The notes beneath the pieces are model-generated. The model made no database searches. It had not been told where the DNA came from and saw nothing but the letters and a program-made list of their open reading frames with translations. A stretch of 52,436 bases of DNA from the NCBI GenBank assembly GCA_937969495.1, contig CALBVY010000027.1:1-52436 (forward strand), in the 5' to 3' direction. Shown in pieces: positions 34,732-43,946 of this stretch. This DNA is from an uncultured Verrucomicrobiales bacterium (GTDB lineage: Bacteria; Verrucomicrobiota; Verrucomicrobiia; Verrucomicrobiales; Akkermansiaceae). Position 1 is the first letter of the stretch. Each line of letters opens with the position of its first letter. Both the position numbers and the translations under genes were made by a program.

Positions 34732-37700
34732 CTAAATTTCGTTGGCGCTTAGCCATCTAAATGATTGGATGGTAAACTTTCTTCCAAACTGCTTATTACT
34801 TGTAGATGTTAGTGTTGTGGGTTTTATTTCTGGTGAATCTGCGGATGGATCTATGTATTGTGGATTACGTTGGACGATGGCTTCACACCACGCTGTGGCG
34901 GTGATTTCACCTTGGGCATTTTTACTTTCTCCATAGGCTCTAATGCGAAATGTGTCTGATCTTGAAGTCAGGCTAGAGCCAATCACCTCAAGCACTTTGC
35001 CTTGGGTGAGGTGCGCGGGTGCATTGGCATATGATTCGGTAGGCATATTGGAAGTGGGGATATCGGCGACTCCTCGACTTGTGGCATAATTTGCAGCACT
35101 TTGATCAGCACGATCTTGTAAGGATTGGTTGATTCCTGCTTTATAAATAGCGATTTCGGTAGGGCCTGCATAGCTTAAGAGGTCATCATCAGATTGGTTA
35201 CTGATATTTGGAGCATCACTTGGTGCAATAGTTGCGGTGTGTAATCTTCGATTGACGAAATCCGAAAGGGAGATAAATGGTGCTCTCCGTTTAACTTGTT
35301 CAATGATATTTGCAGCTAAAGTTTCAACTTCTGTTGAGTTTAATTCTCGATAGCCTTGCCATGTGAATGGATCTCCAGAAGCGAATATCTCCCCGCCATC
35401 AGCTTCTGGAGTAGTTGTTCCTGGGAATGGAGCGGCATTAGCACTGGTGGTTTTGTCATTAATGCTCATTCCCAAATTCATCGATAGCAGACTTTGCCAT
35501 GCGATCATATGAGTAGAGTTGACAGAGAGGTGATTGCTTATTCGTAAACTTTTTGCAATTAGATCTGGAGCGGCTGCAGTAGCATCTGAGAGGTCGATTG
35601 TGCTATCTGTGTTAACTACCTTAATTCTGTTATTGGGTAAGTTTTTGTTAGTAAGGAAGTCCTCAAGTTTCCCCGATTTAGGTAGTGTCGAGAAGAAATA
35701 CTGATCCCAGAGAGCGTGGTTGACCTCAAAGCGGTAATCGTAGCATGCATACCCTTCACTGGGGTCATATTCTATCTGCCACCAAGGCGTGCGTCTATTT
35801 AGAGGAGCAGAGTCGGATGTAGGATCATTTTTGACGGTGAAGCCTGTAGTCGGATCACCGTAAAATGCGGTATTAAAGTCACCTGTGTAATCAGTGATTG
35901 GATGAGCGCTTTGATCTCTTGGTGCTGTGATGGGCACGAGGCTCTCTCCGATGATGAAGGTGGGTGCGCCGAATTCATGTGTGAGGGTTGCTTGTCTGAG
36001 CTGTCCCATAGAGAAAGCTTGTATGCCAGGTGACGGAACATCGAACAGAATAGTGCGTAAGTTGTTGCCTGACATTAGTGGATTAAAAAATGGTGATGTT
36101 TCTGAAAGACCACCAATAAACTTGGTCTCAGGGAGGCTTACATAATAGTCACGTGGTGGACCATCTTCACATGTCATAGGGCCAAAACTCGAATCGCCGA
36201 ACAGATCAAATTCTGTTGGCCAGTCATAAATCGTTCTGCGATAAAATGGAGAGCGTAAATTGGAAAGTTCCAGAAATGGATAATCCCAAAAGCCATCAGG
36301 ATGGTTAGTGCCGTTGCCGCCAGATTCATCTGGGTGCATTTTAAACCTTAATCCTAAACGAGAATTTTTCCCTGGGTCTGTCCAAGATGAAGGGGTGTTG
36401 ATGTTTTGTAAATCAAAAGGCCCCTGATCAACTCTTCTATAGCGCTTTATGTTGTTGTTTCGATAATGATCGGTCGCATCCATAGTGTGAATAATAGGAG
36501 CGTTCATTTCCCCTCCTGTTGTTGCATTTAAGCCAGCAAAACTAGATCCTCCCTTCCCAAGTCTTAGACTGGCTACAAGGGGGGCGATCACCTGAAAATC
36601 ATTGGCGTTGTTACCTCCAGACGGATCGTATGTTGAGCCCTTGCTTAGATCAAATGCCACCCCATTCAAATACCTTGGTATCGAGCAGTTCACGCTAAAG
36701 GCGCTTGGTGACATGGCGGATAGTTGCTTATCTGCTGTAAGTCTATTCAGAGTAATTGCTCCATCACGGGGCTGCATGGGCTGCGCTCCTGAGTGGCTTG
36801 GTATGAATACCAGTGCTTGTCCAGGTTCCAGTCTAACCCCCGGAAGGTAAAAAACAGGGTCAAGTTTGTTGGCTCCCGTTGGATCTGAGGCTAATGTAGA
36901 TGTATTATGGTTAGTAAATCCGTATGTTTCAGCGTTTCCGTCTTGGAAAAAGTGAGGTTGTGCGCGTATACCATAATGAATTTGAACATAATAATCTGTG
37001 GCATTGAGCGTCACATTGTAAGGATTCCACAGGGTAATACGTGGATAAACGAGAGCGGATAGATTTGAAGGGCTAGCTGGATCATAAACATAATCATTGT
37101 AGAGGCTGAACTCGGCAAGGACAGGGTGGATGCCGTGCTTGATCACCTTGGTAGGATCAGCATAGGCATCATTATTCCCACCTCCTGCAATGGGTGCTCT
37201 AGGGTCCATCTCTCGATCGCTGTTCATTAAGTCACCAAGCCGGATGTAGTCTCTCAGTGCACCGAACTTGGGTGATAGTGCCGCGAACCTAGTGGCACTA
37301 AGTAGAGGTGTTGTATCACTTAGGATTGTAGCGCCTGTGCTGCTCAATAGCTCGCCGTTACCTGGATCAGCGGTATCTTGGATAAATGAACTTAAATCTG
37401 TCTTGAATCCCCCATCAATCGTGTTGGTGAATAGGGAGCTATTGGTGAGTGTGTAGCTCTGATCGTTTTCTTTTAGTAACTTCTTAGCTTCTTCGTTTTC
37501 GGTACCATTAGGATTGATTTCTAGCGTTTTATACGTGGGGTATTTCGAGGATTGATCAAGGTCTGAGACAAATGTATCAGCGGAAAAGTCCGCCAGAGCT
37601 TCGTTTGTGTCGGCCAATTTGTCATACGGTCGTTTACGGCCTGTGTATAAGTTTGCGTAACCTCCATTGGTGGTATCGGAATTATCTGGATTTTCAGTTA

Positions 37701-38412
37701 CCGTTGGATTGTGATCGATGATAGGCGCTGCCATGCCTAAATCGGTTACATGATAGGCATAGCCACCAGTGATTGATGTGCCGCCAGAGCGAACAGGAAC
37801 CACGGGAGCCTCTACTTTATCATTCCCCTTGTTTTCATGTCCTAATGTTACAAGAGTTCTGCCAGTTAAATTAAAGGTGGCTGAATCAAAATCAAAGAAG
37901 TTAGCCTGATCGCCGCCACTGATCAACCATGTCTTTACGTTTCTACGGTGATCTTCAAAGGATGCGTCACCAAGGCTACGGCGATCCATGTGGTATCCAT
38001 CATCGGTTTGGTAAATGATGGGGTTACCATTGTTGGTGAGTGTGGACCATGCACCTAAGGTGTGTGGTAAATTAACCCCATCGATCTCCAGAGTGGTAGG
38101 ATCTGTGTCAAAAATACTGGCTGTGGCTGATACACGCTGATCTGGCCCTAGAGATTCTTGAAGCTGGCCGATAGCGATCATGAGTGCCATACGTGCATTT
38201 TGCTGGGCTATAGCGCGATCATTGCTTCGATTACTGTCTCGACTTTCAATTGTGCTTAAGCTAAGCATTGCTAATGCAATCATTACCAGTAGCACCATAA
38301 TGGAAATTGTGGCGATCAGTGCGAAGCCTTGTCGCGATTGCAGGGTGTAACCACGTTGACTCGTTCCACGGCAGGGTGATTGGTGAGGGTGATTCTGGCT
38401 GTGTATATTCAT
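34732..38412 (-). CDS. Verru_Chthon cassette protein A (giant pilin-like protein)
   Basis: A 1226-residue protein. A basic leader (residues 1-28) ends in SRQG, followed by FALIATISIMVLLVMIALA, a type IV prepilin-like segment with a cleavage site after Gly29 but without the usual Glu5. This GspK/PilX-like start, then QNARMALMIAIGQLQESLGPDQRVSATASI and an Asn/Asp/Thr-rich body, matches the cassette protein A family of Verrucomicrobia. That family usually sits in four-gene A-B-C-D sets with three smaller prepilin-like proteins. None of B, C or D is adjacent here; the only partner is the exported protein 18 bp downstream. Surface assembly through a type IV pilus or type II secretion-like machine is inferred. 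Confidence 0.9.
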   Translation of the reverse strand: MNIHSQNHPHQSPCRGTSQRGYTLQSRQGFALIATISIMVLLVMIALAMLSLSTIESRDSNRSNDRAIAQQNARMALMIAIGQLQESLGPDQRVSATASIFDTDPTTLEIDGVNLPHTLGAWSTLTNNGNPIIYQTDDGYHMDRRSLGDASFEDHRRNVKTWLISGGDQANFFDFDSATFNLTGRTLVTLGHENKGNDKVEAPVVPVRSGGTSITGGYAYHVTDLGMAAPIIDHNPTVTENPDNSDTTNGGYANLYTGRKRPYDKLADTNEALADFSADTFVSDLDQSSKYPTYKTLEINPNGTENEEAKKLLKENDQSYTLTNSSLFTNTIDGGFKTDLSSFIQDTADPGNGELLSSTGATILSDTTPLLSATRFAALSPKFGALRDYIRLGDLMNSDREMDPRAPIAGGGNNDAYADPTKVIKHGIHPVLAEFSLYNDYVYDPASPSNLSALVYPRITLWNPYNVTLNATDYYVQIHYGIRAQPHFFQDGNAETYGFTNHNTSTLASDPTGANKLDPVFYLPGVRLEPGQALVFIPSHSGAQPMQPRDGAITLNRLTADKQLSAMSPSAFSVNCSIPRYLNGVAFDLSKGSTYDPSGGNNANDFQVIAPLVASLRLGKGGSSFAGLNATTGGEMNAPIIHTMDATDHYRNNNIKRYRRVDQGPFDLQNINTPSSWTDPGKNSRLGLRFKMHPDESGGNGTNHPDGFWDYPFLELSNLRSPFYRRTIYDWPTEFDLFGDSSFGPMTCEDGPPRDYYVSLPETKFIGGLSETSPFFNPLMSGNNLRTILFDVPSPGIQAFSMGQLRQATLTHEFGAPTFIIGESLVPITAPRDQSAHPITDYTGDFNTAFYGDPTTGFTVKNDPTSDSAPLNRRTPWWQIEYDPSEGYACYDYRFEVNHALWDQYFFSTLPKSGKLEDFLTNKNLPNNRIKVVNTDSTIDLSDATAAAPDLIAKSLRISNHLSVNSTHMIAWQSLLSMNLGMSINDKTTSANAAPFPGTTTPEADGGEIFASGDPFTWQGYRELNSTEVETLAANIIEQVKRRAPFISLSDFVNRRLHTATIAPSDAPNISNQSDDDLLSYAGPTEIAIYKAGINQSLQDRADQSAANYATSRGVADIPTSNMPTESYANAPAHLTQGKVLEVIGSSLTSRSDTFRIRAYGESKNAQGEITATAWCEAIVQRNPQYIDPSADSPEIKPTTLTSTSNKQFGRKFTIQSFRWLSANEI

Positions 38413-38495
38413 TGTATTAACAAGTTCTATTAACTTTTAAGGCGATTTTGGCTAGTTGGCAATGAAAAAAATGAATTTGATGATTCGGCGTGACT

Positions 38496-38533
38496 CAGCT
38501 CAAGGAGCTGCCAAGGATTCTAGCACCTAGAAT
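38496..38533. terminator. two adjacent hairpins downstream of manA
   Basis: The first is CAGCTC-AAG-GAGCTG (38496-38510). The second is ATTCTAG-CAC-CTAGAAT (38517-38533), followed by TTTT on the plus strand. They lie between manA and the cassette A gene, both on the minus strand, where the second stem is not followed by T residues. They may act as a weak terminator or as a processing site. Confidence 0.4.
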
Positions 38534-38548
38534 TTTTCACTCAGTCAC

Positions 38549-39493
38549 CTAAGCTGATCGCGGAATAGTCGTTTGTAAAATGATGCTGTCTGCTGCTGCT
38601 GTGATAGCTTTTGCGTTACGAGGGAGCAATAGAAAATCCCCCTGAGAGTATTGGGTGCCATCTGCTGACTGGAGTGTGCCTGAAACGACTGCAATGATAG
38701 AGAATCTCTCAGGATCAGGGTTTTCTACGCTGGATTGAGCTGAAAGCTTAAGTTGATCGACTTGGAAGTAGGCGCAGCTTGCTAAAGTATTACCCTGGGG
38801 TGTATCCATGCTGGGCTCTACATCGGTGAAATCAATACATTGCATGGACTCTTTAACGTGAAGCTGACGTGGGCTGCCGTCCAGCCCCATGCGATTCCAG
38901 TCAAACACCCGGAAAGTGGTGTCTGAGTTTTGCTGAATTTCATAAATAAGCAGACCTGCACCAATGGCATGTAGCCTACCTGATGGGATGAAGATGGAGT
39001 CTCCAGCCTTTGGGGTAATAGCGTGGACTACTTGATCAACGGTGCCGTTTTCAATGGCTTGTTGAAAATCCTCCCGGCTGACGCCTGCTTTCATCCCAAC
39101 GTAGAGCTTGGCGCCTGGCTCCGCATCAGCGATGTACCACATTTCTGTTTTGGGCTCTCCTCCCAGCTTGGCTGTGAGCGCAGCTGGGGGGTGAACTTGG
39201 ATGGATAAGTCATCACGTGCATCAAGGATCTTAATAAGGAGGGGGAATCGTGCCTCATCCTCGAAGTTGGAGCCAAAAACCTCTTCACGTTTCTCCTGCC
39301 ACAGCTGGCTCAGTGTATATCCCTGATAATCTCCAGATAGCACCACAGACTGGGCATCGGAGCGGTCGGTCATTTCCCAAGATTCTCCGAAGGGGGTGTC
39401 AGGAGCGGGTAGAGTACGTCCATACTGTTTCTCCAGCTCGCGCCCTCCCCAGATGCGTTCCATGTAAAGGGGAGTGAAAATGATTGGCTTCAT
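38549..39493 (-). CDS. manA: mannose-6-phosphate isomerase, class I
   Basis: A 314-residue protein beginning MKPIIFTPLYMERIWGG at the ATG at 39493; a GTG directly before it is not needed. It is the short ManA type, as in Bacillus. The metal-binding cupin has LSIQVHPPA, KTEMWYI and SGRLHAIGAG, and the family's LLIYEIQQNSDTTFRVFDW block follows. It interconverts mannose-6-phosphate and fructose-6-phosphate, linking mannose use and GDP-mannose supply for glycans to glycolysis. It is a single gene on the minus strand, divergent from lolD (90 bp). Confidence 0.95.
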   Translation of the reverse strand: MKPIIFTPLYMERIWGGRELEKQYGRTLPAPDTPFGESWEMTDRSDAQSVVLSGDYQGYTLSQLWQEKREEVFGSNFEDEARFPLLIKILDARDDLSIQVHPPAALTAKLGGEPKTEMWYIADAEPGAKLYVGMKAGVSREDFQQAIENGTVDQVVHAITPKAGDSIFIPSGRLHAIGAGLLIYEIQQNSDTTFRVFDWNRMGLDGSPRQLHVKESMQCIDFTDVEPSMDTPQGNTLASCAYFQVDQLKLSAQSSVENPDPERFSIIAVVSGTLQSADGTQYSQGDFLLLPRNAKAITAAADSIILQTTIPRSA

Positions 39494-39582
39494 CACGCTA
39501 CGTTAAATAGCTGAACGGGAAAAATCGATGATTTCTTGAGAAAAAAATTCGCTTCCGTGGAGGGATCGACTAGAGGTGATGC

Positions 39583-40263
39583 ATGAGCAGTGGTGTAAAC
39601 GATAGCGCATGGATCAAGGCTGAAAATCTTCACCGAGGATATTCTGTGGGAAAAAAACGCGTGGAGGTGCTTCATGGGGTTAATCTGGATATTTACCGTG
39701 GTGAGAAAATCTTCCTCTGTGGCCCCAGTGGCGCTGGTAAAACCACACTCATGTATATTCTAGCAGGGCTTGAGCGGCCAGAGAAGGGCGCTGTTTACGT
39801 CGATGGCACAGATCTTTATAGTCAGTCACGGAGGCAGCAGGCGGCGATAAGAAACCAGAACATGTCCTATATTTTTCAGAATTATTATCTCATGCCAGAG
39901 CTGACAGCACTTGAGAACGTGATGGTGCCTGCCATGATTGGTGGGAAAGACCTCACTGAGCGAGCGCAGGAATCTCTCTCGCGTGTGGGGCTTGATCAGC
40001 GGATGGATCACCTGCCAGCAGAGCTGAGTGGAGGTGAGCAGCAGCGGGTGGCCATTGCACGTGCGTTAGTGAATTCACCGCAGATTATTTTTGCCGATGA
40101 GCCAACGGGGAACCTTGATTCGCGTAATGGTTCTCAAGTCATGGATATGCTGATTAACCTCGCCGTGGAAGACAACGTCACCTTGGTTGTGGTCACCCAT
40201 GATGAACGGCTTGCCGTCCACGGTGATCGGAAAATGATTGTCAAAGATGGTGTCATTGCCTGA
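39583..40263 (+). CDS. lolD: LolD/MacB-type ABC transporter ATP-binding protein
   Basis: A 226-residue ATPase with Walker [11 protein letters not shown]-loop [18 protein letters not shown], signature [15 protein letters not shown], Walker [13 protein letters not shown] and the switch VVTHD. The [12 protein letters not shown] block is typical of the LolD/MacB/FtsE group. LolD powers lipoprotein transfer from the inner membrane through LolCE; the permease partner is not in this window, so the substrate remains open. A ribosome site (GAGGTGA) lies just before the ATG. The stop codon falls in a five-pair hairpin (TGCCT/AGGCA) and ilvE follows 77 bp later. Confidence 0.87.
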   Translation: MSSGVNDSAWIKAENLHRGYSVGKKRVEVLHGVNLDIYRGEKIFLCGPSGAGKTTLMYILAGLERPEKGAVYVDGTDLYSQSRRQQAAIRNQNMSYIFQNYYLMPELTALENVMVPAMIGGKDLTERAQESLSRVGLDQRMDHLPAELSGGEQQRVAIARALVNSPQIIFADEPTGNLDSRNGSQVMDMLINLAVEDNVTLVVVTHDERLAVHGDRKMIVKDGVIA

Positions 40264-40340
40264 AAAAGGCATGTGCAAACCCTTTTAATCATGTTTAAAG
40301 CACGTCCGTAACTTAACTTTTTAACTATATATAACTTCTT

Positions 40341-41222
40341 ATGAGTGATTCACAAAAAATCTGGCTCGACGGTGAAATCGTTGATCAAGCAGAAGCAAAA
40401 GTTTCCGTATTCGATCATGGCCTCCTTTATGGCGATGGGGTCTTTGAGGGGATTCGTTTTTATAATGGCCGAGTGTTCCGTCTCGAGGAGCACGTTGAGC
40501 GCCTCTTTCTATCTGCCAAGGCCATCCTTCTTAAGATGCTGTGGACTGAGAGTGAGGTTTGTGATATCGTCCGTGATACGATTCGTGCCAATGGATTGGT
40601 AGATGGATACGTTAGATTGGTGGTAACACGTGGCAGTGGTGGCTTAGGTTTAAACCCTTACCTCTGTCCTAAGCCCTCTATGTTCTGTATAGCAGCTTCT
40701 ATTCAGCTCTATCCTGAGGAATATTATGCGAAGGGGTTAGAGCTGGTTACCTGTTCTACCCGTCGTCCTAGCCATGCGACACTTAGTCCGCAGATCAAGT
40801 CATTGAATTACCTCAATAACATTATGGCTAAGGCTGAGTGTGTTCAGGCTGGAGCGATGGAGGGGCTGATGCTCAATGATGAAGGTACTGTGGCTGAGTG
40901 CACTGGTGATACTATTTTTATTGTAAAAAACGGAGTGGTCATTACCCCGAAAATTACGGATGGTGCCCTGGATGGTATCACGCGTGCGGTGATTTTTGAA
41001 CTCTGTGAGCGTTTGGAGATCGAGATTATCGAGGATACCATTACACGGTATGATGTTTACACCGCTGATGAATCTTTTCTCACAGGAACTGCTGCTGAGG
41101 TGATCCCCGTAGTAAAAGTGGATGATCGCTCTATTGGTGATGGTATGCCCGGAGAGGTATTTAAAGAACTACTGACAGCTTTCCGTGAAGAAGCTGCTAG
41201 CACAGGTGTGGAGATTGGTTAG
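40341..41222 (+). CDS. ilvE: branched-chain amino acid aminotransferase (class IV)
   Basis: A 293-residue fold-type IV PLP enzyme. It has the N-terminal block VSVFDHGLLYGDGVFEGIR, the PLP lysine Lys153 in QIKSLNYLNN, and AECTGDTIFIVKNG and SFLTGTAAEVIPV late in the chain. It is most like the archaeal-type short BCAT (IlvE), which performs the last step of Leu, Ile and Val synthesis. D-amino-acid aminotransferase and aminodeoxychorismate lyase are related alternatives, but the YGDGVFEGIR and TGTAAEV patterns favour BCAT. Its stop codon lies in a hairpin shared with the convergent carboxypeptidase gene. Confidence 0.92.
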   Translation: MSDSQKIWLDGEIVDQAEAKVSVFDHGLLYGDGVFEGIRFYNGRVFRLEEHVERLFLSAKAILLKMLWTESEVCDIVRDTIRANGLVDGYVRLVVTRGSGGLGLNPYLCPKPSMFCIAASIQLYPEEYYAKGLELVTCSTRRPSHATLSPQIKSLNYLNNIMAKAECVQAGAMEGLMLNDEGTVAECTGDTIFIVKNGVVITPKITDGALDGITRAVIFELCERLEIEIIEDTITRYDVYTADESFLTGTAAEVIPVVKVDDRSIGDGMPGEVFKELLTAFREEAASTGVEIG

Positions 41223-41240
41223 GTGTTACTTAAGCACCTA
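41220..41240. terminator. hairpin spanning the stop codons of ilvE and the M32 gene
   Basis: TAGGTGTT pairs with AxGCACCTA (eight pairs, one G-U wobble) around a five-base loop. The 5' arm begins with the TAG of ilvE, and the loop region holds the stop of the convergent gene. No T-tract is present. It would form in both transcripts and may serve as a bidirectional 3' end or stability element. Confidence 0.4.
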
Positions 41241-42717
41241 GAAATCTCTGCTTGAGATGTGCAAGGTGGAATTGAGCATTGGTGCCTTCTCCCGTGACTT
41301 CCTTCATCAGCTGTTGGGGGAAGAGTGCGCTCCCCTTGCTGTGGATGTTGTTCTGCAGCCATCCTAATAAAGGTGAGTAATCTGCCTGAGCACAGGCATG
41401 GGCAATCTCTTTGTCCTGTAACGCGTGATGATACAGCTGGGCGGCATTGAAATTCCCCAGCGTGTAAGTTGAGAAATATCCAAGTCCACCCATCGACCAA
41501 TGAATATCTTGTAAGCAGCCGTGAGCATCATCTGGGGGAGTGATCCCCATGAGCTTCTTAAAGCGCTCATTCCACGCTTCGGGCACATCTTTCACCTCAA
41601 GTTCGCCGTTGAGCATTTCACGCTCCAGACCGAAGCGGAGTATGATGTGAAGATCGTAGGTGGACTCATCCGCCTCTACTCGGATGTAAGATTTTTTGGC
41701 TCGGTTGATGGATGTTAGGAAAGTGTCAAGGTTCAGCGAAGTAAGATGGGGGAAGATTTCCTGCGCGCGTGGTAGCCACTTTGTCCAGAATGCCCGCGAG
41801 CGTCCTACGTGGTTTTCCCAAAGGCGTGATTGGGATTCATGAATACTGAGTGATACCGCACTTCCTACTGGTAGACCGTGCTGCTCTGATGGGAGGCCCT
41901 GCTCGTAGAGTCCGTGGCCAGTCTCGTGCAGAACACCGAAGAGTGAGGAGGTGAAGTCATCTTCGAGGTAGCGTGTTGTTAGGCGATGGTCATCGGGCCC
42001 AAGGTTTGTGCAAAAAGGGTGTGTGGTGGTGTCGATTCTACCTCGGCTGAAATCAAAGCCGAGGTCTTCGGCGATTTCGCGGTTCAGTATTTGTTGATCG
42101 GAAATAGGGTAATGCCCTTGGAGTAAATTGTCAGGTATGGACTGATGCTTGTCACAGGCAGCTTGCGCGGTTTCTGTTAGCTCATCGCTTACTTGCTCGA
42201 ATACAGTCGCCACCTCTGTAGTTTTTGCACCGCGCTCGTAGTTTTCTAGCAGCGCATCATAGGGTTCGTCTTCGTAGCCCCAGAGTTCGCTTTTTTTACG
42301 GGCAATATCTAATAGCTGTGTGAGGTGAGGGGCAAAGCTGGCGAAGTCAGATTTCTCTCGTGCCTCTGCCCAGGCCGCTTTGGCAAGTGAAGTGACCTCG
42401 GAGTCTTTCTCGACGAGTGACTGTGGGAGTTTAGTAGCACGTTCATAATGGTGGCGGAATTCACGGGTGTTAGCTGCTTGAGTAGCGTCACTATTTTCCT
42501 CCTCTGCGCCTTCGAGAGCATCGCGGAAGCTTTCAGAGGTTCTTAGTTCGTGTATTTTTCCAGAGAGCCACGCGAGTTGCTTTGCTCGGTAAGTGATGCC
42601 GCCACTGGGCATGTAAGTTTCTTGATCCCAATCTAGCACATTGTAGGTGTTGGCTAACAAGGTGATTTCGCGGTTCTTTGTGCAGAGGGAATCGTAACAA
42701 GATGGAGTGGATGACAT
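41230..42717 (-). CDS. carboxypeptidase M32 (carboxypeptidase Taq family)
   Basis: A 495-residue cytoplasmic metallopeptidase. The zinc site is VLHETGHGLYEQG with the HExxH motif. Other M32 markers are STPSCYDSLCTKN-like start helices, the NVLDWDQETYMPSGG block, DTTTHPFCTNLGPDDHRLTTRY, SIHESQSRLWENHVGRS and EADESTYDLHIILRFGLE. The family trims C-terminal residues and has broad specificity with metal dependence. Length and motif set are complete. It is monocistronic, 7 bp from the convergent ilvE stop. Confidence 0.95.
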   Translation of the reverse strand: MSSTPSCYDSLCTKNREITLLANTYNVLDWDQETYMPSGGITYRAKQLAWLSGKIHELRTSESFRDALEGAEEENSDATQAANTREFRHHYERATKLPQSLVEKDSEVTSLAKAAWAEAREKSDFASFAPHLTQLLDIARKKSELWGYEDEPYDALLENYERGAKTTEVATVFEQVSDELTETAQAACDKHQSIPDNLLQGHYPISDQQILNREIAEDLGFDFSRGRIDTTTHPFCTNLGPDDHRLTTRYLEDDFTSSLFGVLHETGHGLYEQGLPSEQHGLPVGSAVSLSIHESQSRLWENHVGRSRAFWTKWLPRAQEIFPHLTSLNLDTFLTSINRAKKSYIRVEADESTYDLHIILRFGLEREMLNGELEVKDVPEAWNERFKKLMGITPPDDAHGCLQDIHWSMGGLGYFSTYTLGNFNAAQLYHHALQDKEIAHACAQADYSPLLGWLQNNIHSKGSALFPQQLMKEVTGEGTNAQFHLAHLKQRFLGA

Positions 42718-42854
42718 GGCACAGTAGCTAGCACGAATGATTTATGGAGTCAGTGTTAAAAAGAAAGTTAGAAAATGGCGGGGCGGAGTATTTCTACCTT
42801 GAAGTCTGGTCTGAAAATCACTAAGGTACAAGCACTTATTTTATTTTTCCAATA

Positions 42855-43445
42855 ATGAACGTGTTGAATTTAAATGTCCTAGTTCTCAATAAGGTGTGGC
42901 AGCCTATTCATACATGCTCGGTAAGGCGTGCGCTTAAGCTTCTCTGTCAGGGGCATGCGCAAGTTGTGGAAGCTGAGGGTGATGCAAAATATCAAACCCA
43001 TGATCTAGGCTCTTGGTTGCAGACTTCAGCCGCTACTGCTGGGGACGTCGCAGATCAGGTAGTGCGCACAGTGAGCTACGCCATGCGTGCGCCGAAGGTG
43101 ATCGTTCTCGCGATGTATGATAAGCTGCCTTCAAAAGAGGTGAAGTTTACGCGGCACAATGTGTTTTTAAGAGATCATTTTACCTGCCAGTATTGTCAGG
43201 AAGTTTTTACGGAGTCAGATCTTAATTTAGATCACGTCACGCCACGTGATAAGGGAGGGAAGACGCGCTGGGATAATATTGTGACATCGTGTTTTGGGTG
43301 TAACACTCGTAAGGCAAACAAACTTCCCCATGAGGCGAATATGTTTCCTAAAACTAGTCCACGTGCGCCGCTTTGGAGGCCTCTGTTTGGTTTTAGGCGG
43401 AAAGGTGGGATTGATGACAGCTGGGAAAGCTTTCTCCAGTGCTGA
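42855..43445 (+). CDS. HNH endonuclease family protein
   Basis: A 196-residue protein. The N-terminal part (LVLNKVWQPIHTCSVRRALKLL...AQVVE) is the domain typical of a widespread bacterial HNH family. The C-terminal HNH domain has RHNVFLRDHFTCQYCQ, the LNLDHVTPRDKGG active-site stretch, and CFGCNTRKANK, with CxxC pairs for a structural zinc. These proteins are chromosomal and common in cyanobacteria, actinobacteria and PVC bacteria; their role is unknown and they are not restriction enzymes by context. The stop is one base from that of the convergent membrane protein gene. Confidence 0.92.
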   Translation: MNVLNLNVLVLNKVWQPIHTCSVRRALKLLCQGHAQVVEAEGDAKYQTHDLGSWLQTSAATAGDVADQVVRTVSYAMRAPKVIVLAMYDKLPSKEVKFTRHNVFLRDHFTCQYCQEVFTESDLNLDHVTPRDKGGKTRWDNIVTSCFGCNTRKANKLPHEANMFPKTSPRAPLWRPLFGFRRKGGIDDSWESFLQC

Positions 43446-43446
43446 T

Positions 43447-43857
43447 CTACATGGGCGGTGCTACAGCGCGGTCATTCTGCACCTCTTTCCAAACCACCAA
43501 AAGCTGCATGAGACAAATGCCGCCCATGCCAATGATAAGTCGAGTTTTTGGAAGATCAAAGCTGAGGAAGCCTTCATATTGATAAATTCTTACGATGGCT
43601 GAAATGATGCCTAGCAGAGCGATAATAACTCCGCCATAGAGCCCATGCCGATAGTGTAGCCTACTAAAAGCGAGGCAGATTAGCAGAGCTCCGCCAAAGA
43701 ACACAGGCATGAGCATTTCCCCTGGATTTCCCTCCGCGGCCATTTTTTCCCAGCCGATGTAGCCAGCGAGACCGAGAGCAATCAGGCAGATTGAATTCAT
43801 CACTGTCAAAATCATAGGGGCATAATCTCTAGGAATAGAGTAGATGCAAGTCATCAT
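43447..43857 (-). CDS. small four-helix membrane protein of unknown function
   Basis: A 136-residue protein with four hydrophobic segments: about residues 17-33, 49-64, 74-90 and 105-122. Two ATG codons stand in tandem at the start, and a third Met (residue 15) could also serve, as the first fourteen residues are not hydrophobic. The loop between helices 2 and 3 is short and basic (SRLHYRHG). No family is recognised. It is divergent from the exported repeat protein gene and overlaps nothing, but ends one base from the HNH gene. Confidence 0.72.
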   Translation of the reverse strand: MMTCIYSIPRDYAPMILTVMNSICLIALGLAGYIGWEKMAAEGNPGEMLMPVFFGGALLICLAFSRLHYRHGLYGGVIIALLGIISAIVRIYQYEGFLSFDLPKTRLIIGMGGICLMQLLVVWKEVQNDRAVAPPM

Positions 43858-43946
43858 TGATGGCGTATACGCATGTCAATGAGGGACGGAAACCGATTCT
43901 GTAATTCTAGCTTGTTGACTGTATCTTTAGAGGTATGCTACGCGGC

